A DNA stretch of 64,000 nt from Rotaria sordida (Eukaryota > Rotifera > Eurotatoria > Philodinida > Philodinidae): assembly GCA_905250125.1 (NCBI GenBank), contig CAJNOL010000558.1:1-64000 (forward strand), written 5' to 3'. How positions within the stretch are numbered: the first letter of the stretch is position 1; each line of letters begins with the position of its first letter. Of this stretch, positions 56,728 to 64,000 are shown piece after piece. The position numbers and the translations under genes are program-made. The notes below the pieces were generated by a model. The model made no database searches, was not told where the DNA came from, and was given only the letters and a program-made list of their open reading frames with translations.

Positions 56728-58511
56728 TTATAACAAAGGAAAATATTGATGAAAATTTTTTGGACGAACAAATGATTGACATACATCAAGACTTTTCAAT
56801 TTATCAAAATTAAATTGCGTTGCATCATTAGTAAAATTGTTTGTTATTGTTATGAGTGATTTATATTCAATGGAAAGATTTGACAAACGAGATAAATGTA
56901 TATTTTTTTTCAGAAGAAATAGTTTAGCATAATCAATATGTGCCCATTTTAGATGAAGAAATTTGAGATAAGGAAATGTAATTAATGTTGATGAATGTTG
57001 ATTGTCTTTTTGTGGATAATCATTAGATATATATAAAAATTCGAGAAAAGGAAAGTCTTGAGAGATGAGCTTGAATAATTCATTTTCAAAAGGAATTCCA
57101 TCATTCATTTTCAATTGTCGAACTTTATGAAACATACCACCTTGAAAAGAATTGTTGAGCTTAACAAAATATTCGAAGCCATACGGAAGTGAATAGATAT
57201 GACATTCACCATGGGATAAAAATGGTTTAGGATGAATATAAATATAGGACGCTACTTGTTGATATCCTCTTCCAATAAAACTACGTTGAATATCTTCATT
57301 CGATTGAAGTTTAAGTCTAACGGTCCTAAAGGAGACTATTGTTGTAATATTAAAAGTAAACTTCTTTAATTGTGTCATATAAATAAGAAATTGTTCATAT
57401 AATTGAATACCATCAATGTAAGTTGAACCAGATCTTACTACTGTTAAATATAATTTCAATTCTTCAAGATTTATCATTCGACGAAGTAATGGAAGAATTA
57501 AATCATCATAATGCCTTGTGTAATTAGGTGCGGTAAACGAAAAATATTTCAATTTGGGAAGTTTTTTCTATAAAAAAAATAAAATTAAGAATATTTATTT
57601 ATTTATTCGAGGGTTTTTTTTTTTATTCTCTAAATATAATCATTGAAATAATACTTACTGTTGGATTTATGTATTCTAATGGACAAAAAGTAGATGATAC
57701 ATTAATAATTAATGTTGATAAACAAACAAGAGGTCCATCAAGCAGATAAAGACAATCAACTAAAGTTGAGACATTGATTTTTAATTTAATTAAAGTTGAA
57801 GGTATACAATTTTCCCAGAGCAAATAAAAAAGAGAAGGTGAATAATTTCGTGTAGGAAACATATGACAAAAATTCAAAACAATTAATTTTTTACATAAAG
57901 ATAAGATTAATGTAAAAATCTTTGAACCAATTTTCGAATCATGTTTTATTGTCTCTTTAATATCAATATTAAGATGTGTTATTTGTTTGGTAAGATCACG
58001 AAGAATTAAATTATCTTTAATTTAAAAAATAATAATAATAATTAATTTTTTATTTTTAAATTCTAATGACAATATTAAATACTATACCTGTTAAATATTG
58101 ATAAAGTATTTCTTCTTGAAAATTTATAAATGATAATGAATATAATTGAGGATAATTCGATGCAAGAAGAATTTGATTTATTGAATATTCTTCAACAGTA
58201 AGTTTATATATTTGATTATGAATTCGAGGTAAAAATTTTTCACAAATTCTTGAAAGAACTTGTGGATCTATTAAAGAAGTCTGATCGTACAATGAAGTGG
58301 TATCCATAACAGTAGTCATATTAAGATCATGAATATAAATAGAATCAAATACTAATCGATTAAATCGTGGATTAACATCCACAAATGAATGAAAAACATC
58401 AATCGTATTGAGTTTTTGAAAAATGATAAATAAAATTTCATTGGGTAAATCGAGTATATTGAGATAATTGTTATTTAAATTATTCATGTTTAACTCATTC
58501 AATGTATTCAT
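56728..58511 (-). CDS. F-box protein with a leucine-rich C-terminal region
   Basis: Three minus-strand exons, 58088..58511, 57659..58014 and 56728..57567, keep one frame and give 539 residues. An F-box lies near residues 20-60 (LDLPNEILFIIFQKLNTIDV, then FHSFVDVNPRFNRLVFDS). F-boxes dock Skp1 in SCF ubiquitin ligases (family knowledge). The remaining 450 residues carry irregular Leu/Ile/Phe-rich strands such as MINLEELKLYL, YLKFLHLKWAHI and LSRLSNLSIEY, spaced like degenerate leucine-rich repeats and likely to bind a substrate. Similar F-box genes form large families in bdelloids (recalled, not searched). The start is the first ATG; a second in-frame ATG eight codons later is possible. Confidence 0.75.
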
Positions 58512-60790
58512 GTCAATCTATATATAGATATATTTCTCATTACCGTCTGTAAAAACAATAAAGAATAAATATCAATGTCGCTATGTTGTTCTATGATGAA
58601 CGTAACAAACAGACTAGACTAATTCAAAGCAAACGAACCAATAGAATTTGTAAAAGTTAATTGTGTTTCTCAATTCACTCAGAATTAGTTCAATCTGTTT
58701 GACTACCGAATAGATGATGATATTTTTCATTCTGCCTAATAGTTTTCGGTCAGCTTATTATTTTCTTGTCAAAAAAAAATATTTCTTATGTAACATGTTT
58801 CTTATAACACATATTATTATGTTTAGAATAAAACAAAATAATGATTCATTGCAATTTTTTTATCACTTGATGAATACATTTAATACAAAATAAAATATAT
58901 TAATTAAACATTAGAGGTCCAACTTATAAATTGTTACAGATTTAATCGAATAAACGTTCTATTTTTGATTTTATTTAGTTAAAGACAAAAATCAATATTA
59001 TAAACATAGACTGTAATTGGTTTGATCGAAATCCAGAGATTTGTTGAAGCCAAAATTGAAAATGTCTTGATCGATGCAAAAAGTGAAATCAAAGCGTGTA
59101 ATAGTTATATATTCTATTACTTTTAAATAAATTCTCTTACGAGGAAACTACTCCAACTGATTCCGAGCTTTCGACTTCATATTTTGATTATAGGTAGGCT
59201 CCAGTGAGACTAAGAAAATCGTTGAAGCGTTCGTATTTACGAGCTGCTAGTCCAAAATTATAGTCGTTTTACTGAACATCAATTAAATATTAAGATCGTT
59301 TTAAAAATACTCATTTTCATCAACGCATAAATTCAAAACTCTAAAAAAAGTTTTTTCCTCATGATAAATCAAAGATTCGTGAATCACAACGTCACATTAT
59401 TCTACCTCGTTCCACTGTCGCATGCCAGCTAAAATTTTTGGCGACAGAGCAGTTTCATATTATTATAAGATTTTACGATTTCTCCACTGTTTTGAAGATA
59501 CGATTGTAATTTGAATGATTCATGTAGTCAAATATTATGATCGTATACTTCTATGACCATATATATATATAGAACAATAGAATCATATATGTCGAGAAAT
59601 ATAACGTAAAACGCGGAAATCGTAGACTATCCGCGCATGTACGAAGATGATAAACGAGCGTTTTTGTCTCCATAAATTATCGCACTTCTCTTTAGACAAC
59701 ACGGAAATATACGATCATCATGCTGAGTCTTGTAAGCCATAGTATCATTCGGAGTACGACTGTTTACCAGTAGACACGCACCTACATATAGAAGAAAGTC
59801 TACTTTTGATAAGCGAATGAAGAATGATCTAATGCATTATACAATAAAGCGCACAAGTAGAGAAAGTTAAAATGTAACTCCGACGCAAACCTACTAAGTT
59901 TGGATTTTTTGTGATTGTATCTATGCCTAACTGAACAGCGACATCTAACTTTTCCTATTGATATTTTTTTAGCGGAATTTTTCTACTTCAGATTTATATC
60001 AGTAGAAAAGTTTTTTTTTTAAAAAGTTGCCTCTCTCGTATTGCTTATGTAGTGAGGAAAGACAGGGCGAGATCAGGCGAAAGTGAAGCCTGCGCTGAAG
60101 AGATGGAACGATGGTGGGATGATATTTTAGCTATCTCACGAGTCTCTGTAAAAACATATAATACAATATTGCGATCTGTTCGATTGTGACGGAATTCTGT
60201 TTTAAGAGATGGTCATGTAATCCTCGACGTTTATTTCCTCAGAATCATTTGTTAAAAAACAATATTCATGAAAAAAAACAAACAACTTTTTTCATCATCC
60301 TTCTGATTATATGAGAACTGTGTTATGAAAGTATAAGGTACATATTGGATATTACTACCAAAATTTTGTCTTCAATTCTGGTAATGAAAATAATTCGGAA
60401 CTATCTATCATAAGCCAACTTTAGAATTAGACAGTAAGGTTCTAAATAATTGACATCAAGATAAGATGAAAATACAACAAAGTAAGCCAAATATAAATAT
60501 CAATAAAAATTAAGTATGTATACATATCTCTTAAATTACAATATGTCTATCATTAAGTCAATCATAAAGCAAAGATCAACTTTTTCTCGATGATTTTCAT
60601 TGCCATCGGAATAGATTAGTTTTGACTCAGTACCATTTTCATTAGAACATAAACTATTCATCTAACGAAATTGTTCTACAAGATGATCATATTCGTTTTT
60701 TGTTGAGTTTTATAGTTCAATTTGACCTAGACAAGTGAATATGGTCCTAATAGTTTATTATATTAACAAACAAAATTCATTTAATTAATT
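58512..60790. other. Intergenic region, no gene supported
   Basis: AT-rich with no frame above 60 codons on either strand. No RNA gene or strong repeat was recognised. Confidence 0.6.
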
Positions 60791-63045
60791 TCAATCATTC
60801 AAAATCTTATTATCAAATATATAGTCAATCATATCTGCTTGTGATCCAAGTAAATTAATTTCTGCCGCATGACACATTTTAAATAATAATTCTTCTTTAA
60901 TATCATTGCACATTTTTTTATGATATACATGTTTTAAACCAGGTTCAACAGCACGAAATATATAACATTCAGTTGAAATATTAACAAATTGTTGAAATAA
61001 ATTAACATCTTCATTTCCCCAATGATAATTATTTATTTCCCATCCACCAATTCGATCTAAATCACGTTTACGTAGAGCTACATTTCCAAAACCATATATA
61101 GAAAATAAACCTGAATCTGTTCGTACATCAATTATTGAATGATTATTATTAACAAACATATGTGAAAAAAATGAATAAATTATAGGAAAATAAACTGTAC
61201 AAGATGATACTGATAATTGATGAATCATTAAACGACGTGTATTAATTAATGATTGTTTTGTAAATATAATATCTACATCAAGAAAAAATAATAATTGATT
61301 ATGAGAAAAATATTCTGATGCTAATTGACGACCAAGACCACGATTATATATATGTTGAGTTTCATTAATAATTATTAAACGAATAGATAATGGATATCTG
61401 ACTATTAATTGATTTATTTGATCAATTATAGAATTATTTTGTTGAAAATAAAGTATTGTTAAAGTAAAATATTGTTGTTGATAAGAATCATTAAGTATTT
61501 CATATTGAAAATTATGAATAAATCTTAATAATGTTTTATCTCTATTATTTGAAACAACAATAAGATTTAATTGATATTCTTTTTTATTTAAATCAATATT
61601 AATTATTTCTCGTGAATCAATATGATATTTATTAACAAATGATTGACGTATATGAAAACGTTTTCGAATAACAGTTGATCGAGATGGAAACATAGAAACT
61701 GTACGAGCATTAAGTAATACTTCAACTATTAATTCTAAACCATATCGTGGTATAATACGATGATAACCTAATAAGAATTTACCATTAATTACTGTCCAAT
61801 TACTAGAACGTTGATGCCAAAGTTTTTGTAAATGTTCTATATAAGATTGAACAGTTATATTAATATATGTTTTCCAACGTGCATCAATTAATTGATAATG
61901 TATATCACGTACAAGATCAAATTCCATTGTATTAAAAAATGTAATATAATTTTCTCTATTCGATAATTTCCATATAGATAATTGAAATTTTTTTTGTTGT
62001 TGTCGACGATAAAAATTAAATAATTGTTGAAATATTGTTCGATTTTGAATTGGATGAAGAATAAATGCACGAGAAATAATTGATGTTGTAAAATCAATAC
62101 CAAATAAATAATGTGGACCATAATGATGATAAAATAATACTTTTGAATTATATGCATTTGTACAATCAATATGAACGTGTATTAAAATACATCGACCTAA
62201 TTCAACATCTTCATGATTAGTACGAAGTTCAGATTTAAAACATTGATCAAGCCATGGTCCTAATTGAATAAGTGTTTTTTGTGAAAGAATTACTCCACTT
62301 CCACCCATACAAAAATACTAAAAGAAAAAAGAAAAACTTAAAACAATAGAAAATTAATTTCTACTTTTTTCGGTGGAAAATAAATAGTTGATTCACTTTT
62401 TCTTCCTGTTCCACCTTGTCCTATATATAAAGCTCGTTTATGATCAATTGATTTAAGCCATTTAATTAAATCTGGAATATTAACATAAGCATTATCATCT
62501 AAACGTAATATCCATGATGTTCGATGTCGATAATATGTATAAAGAAATTTCATAGCATAAAAACTTTTTTTCTGTGGTGGATATTCATTTTCAACATATT
62601 TTAATTTAACAATAAAAAAACATGATTGAATATATTTATTTGATTTAAAAAATAATTTTTCTATAAATTCTTCTCTACCTAAATATTTTTCTTCAAGAAA
62701 TATAATTATTTCAATTTCAATTGTTGATGTTAATAACCATGTTTCAAATATAGCTGGTAAATATTCTATTAAACGTTCATGTGATGATAAAACAGCAATT
62801 GTTAAAAATATATTTGATGTATGATTTTGACATGTTTGAAAAGTTCGATATTGAAAATGATTATAAAATGAATTTGATTTTATCATTATTGGTTTTGATG
62901 GAAAAGATAAAAATGATGATGATGATGATGAACAATCATTTCGAAGAATAAATTCCCAATAATGTAAACCAAGAAAAAAACCAAGAAAAAAGAAAAATAA
63001 TATAAATAAACAATGATTCCAACGAGTGAATGCTCTACGCGGCAT
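60791..63045 (-). CDS. CHSY: Chondroitin sulfate synthase (bifunctional GT31-GT7)
   Basis: Two minus-strand exons, 62365..63045 and 60791..62317, join in phase 0 and give 735 residues (animal CHSY about 770-880). A type II membrane anchor (residues 12-30) is followed by a stem with six serines. The N-terminal glycosyltransferase domain has SWILRLDDNAYVNIPDLI, GQGGTGRKSE, YFCMGGSGVILSQ and NHEDVELGRC. The C-terminal GalNAc-transferase domain has LLFFLDVDIIFTKQSL (the DVD metal site), GFGNVALRKRDLDRIGGWEI, HWGNEDVNLFQQ and VEPGLKHVYHKKMC. The enzyme alternates GlcA and GalNAc in the Golgi to build chondroitin chains (family knowledge). The N-terminal DDD triad reads DDN at residues 183-185, which may weaken the glucuronyl step. 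A GAT repeat in the plus strand encodes the serine run. Confidence 0.9.
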
Positions 63046-64000
63046 TCATCGTTTTTGTTATACATAAAAAATAATTATTATTGTCATTATTTGTCTAGAA
63101 TAAGAATTAGAAATAAAATATTTTTTCCTCATGTACTATATTAATTATAATAAAAAGAAATATATATTTCATCAATTAACTTATCAATTAGATGTTAAAA
63201 ATCTAAACATAAAATTTTTATCATGATCGGTTGATGAGTTACACGTACGATACTAGACATTATATGGATCATAGGCATTCAAATCTAATGTATTCTTCTG
63301 TATTACTTTTCTGAAGTCCATTTACTGACCATTCAATTATTAACCGGTACGATTGAATTATGCAGTAATATAGTCAAGGTCAAAGTTTTATCTCTTTATC
63401 TTATTCCTATCATAAACTATTCGCAAGTAAAAACTGTCGAATGACTTTTGAACTATTTGGTATATTTATAATATATAATATAGATTAATTCTTTTAAATA
63501 ATATTCATATATAAATATTATTTATACTAAACAAAGAATTTTTTAGTCAAGGATTTCTTTATAGATTGATATCGAAAATTACTACTACCTTTATAATCAA
63601 CCTACCATATATATTATGCGTTATTTTTATTCTTCAGTACATACTAATCTTCCATTTGTATAACATAATTTCTATTTTTCTCTCTTTTTTTTTTCTTTCT
63701 TTCGTCTTATACTAATATTGAATTATTGAAAAGGAAAAAAAAAAAACTCAAAGTAAAAAATGTAATATGCAATCATTTGATGTTAATTTGAATTTCGTAT
63801 CGGATTGCTAACCTTAAAAAAGAAAAAAAGGAAAAATCAAAAAATAATTACCATCATATATATATATATATTAAAAGAAAGTAGAGAAGCTTTATTTTTT
63901 ACGATTATACTTCTTAGGTTATTGACAAGCAAAATAATAAATCATGATTTCTACATACATGCACCGTTGATTTACTTGAATACAGAAAGCCGTATAAAAA
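63046..64000. other. Upstream flank of the chondroitin synthase, no gene
   Basis: AT-rich intergenic DNA containing a TA repeat at about 63856-63872. No open frame or element was recognised. Confidence 0.6.

Noticed and set aside
1..64000. tRNA, rRNA and CRISPR features
   Set aside because: No cloverleaf, rRNA-like block or regularly spaced repeat array was recognised by reading; a covariance search could not be run.

Overview
This window is nuclear DNA from a small-genome metazoan, most probably a bdelloid rotifer (Rotaria or Adineta type). The grounds are: very AT-rich sequence; short spliceosomal introns (mostly 45-100 bp, GT-AG) splitting clearly animal genes (TRPC channel, chondroitin synthase, TIA-1/TIAR, TMED2, TMBIM4); and accessory genes of bdelloid flavour (a bacterial-type TIR pair, an ADP-ribosyltransferase relic, an F-box gene). 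The species assignment is inference. All exon boundaries were placed by eye from splice signals and frame continuity.

Layout. 0.2-1.7 kb: divergent annexin with a 21-bp minisatellite tail (+). 1.9-3.1 kb: TMED2/p24 (-). 6.0-9.0 kb: two tandem TIR-domain genes (+). 10.2-11.2 kb: interrupted ADP-ribosyltransferase-like gene (+). 12.8-13.4 kb: small PPxY membrane protein (-). 17.2-18.0 kb: tail-anchored low-complexity protein (+), convergent with TMBIM4 at 18.1-18.9 kb (-). 20.6-21.4 kb: unrecognised 111-residue protein with a 25-nt microexon (-). 21.8-22.3 kb: mariner-type transposase remnant. 25.6-25.8 kb: a two-exon gene for a tiny secreted peptide with two CX3C motifs (-). 30.3-31.5 kb: intronless orphan gene (-). 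34.2-38.7 kb: complete seven-exon TRPC channel (-). 41.4-43.2 kb: fossil of an unnamed invertebrate gene or transposon family (-). 45.7-48.9 kb: thirteen-exon TIA-1/TIAR gene with a GC-AG intron (+). 50.9-51.4 kb: cytochrome b5-domain protein (+). 51.8-53.4 kb: sperm-tail PG-rich (CIMAP/ODF3-like) protein (-). 54.3-54.5 kb: small CxxC protein or gene remnant (-). 56.7-58.5 kb: F-box protein (-). 60.8-63.0 kb: chondroitin sulfate synthase (-).

The genes do not form an operon or shared pathway; most are independent housekeeping or signalling genes. The accessory content is the TIR pair, the ART relic, the hairpin peptide and the intronless orphan. The long gene-poor stretches (13-17, 22-30, 31-34, 38-45 kb) carry many long imperfect palindromes (foldback or MITE-like elements with arms of about 30-380 bp). 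At least two of these, at 16.1 kb and in TRPC intron 1, are related copies.

The best leads for something undescribed are the TIR pair, in which one copy keeps the aligned catalytic glutamate and the other has aspartate, and the secreted CX3C-X11-CX3C peptide gene, whose exons are too short to be seen by simple ORF finding.
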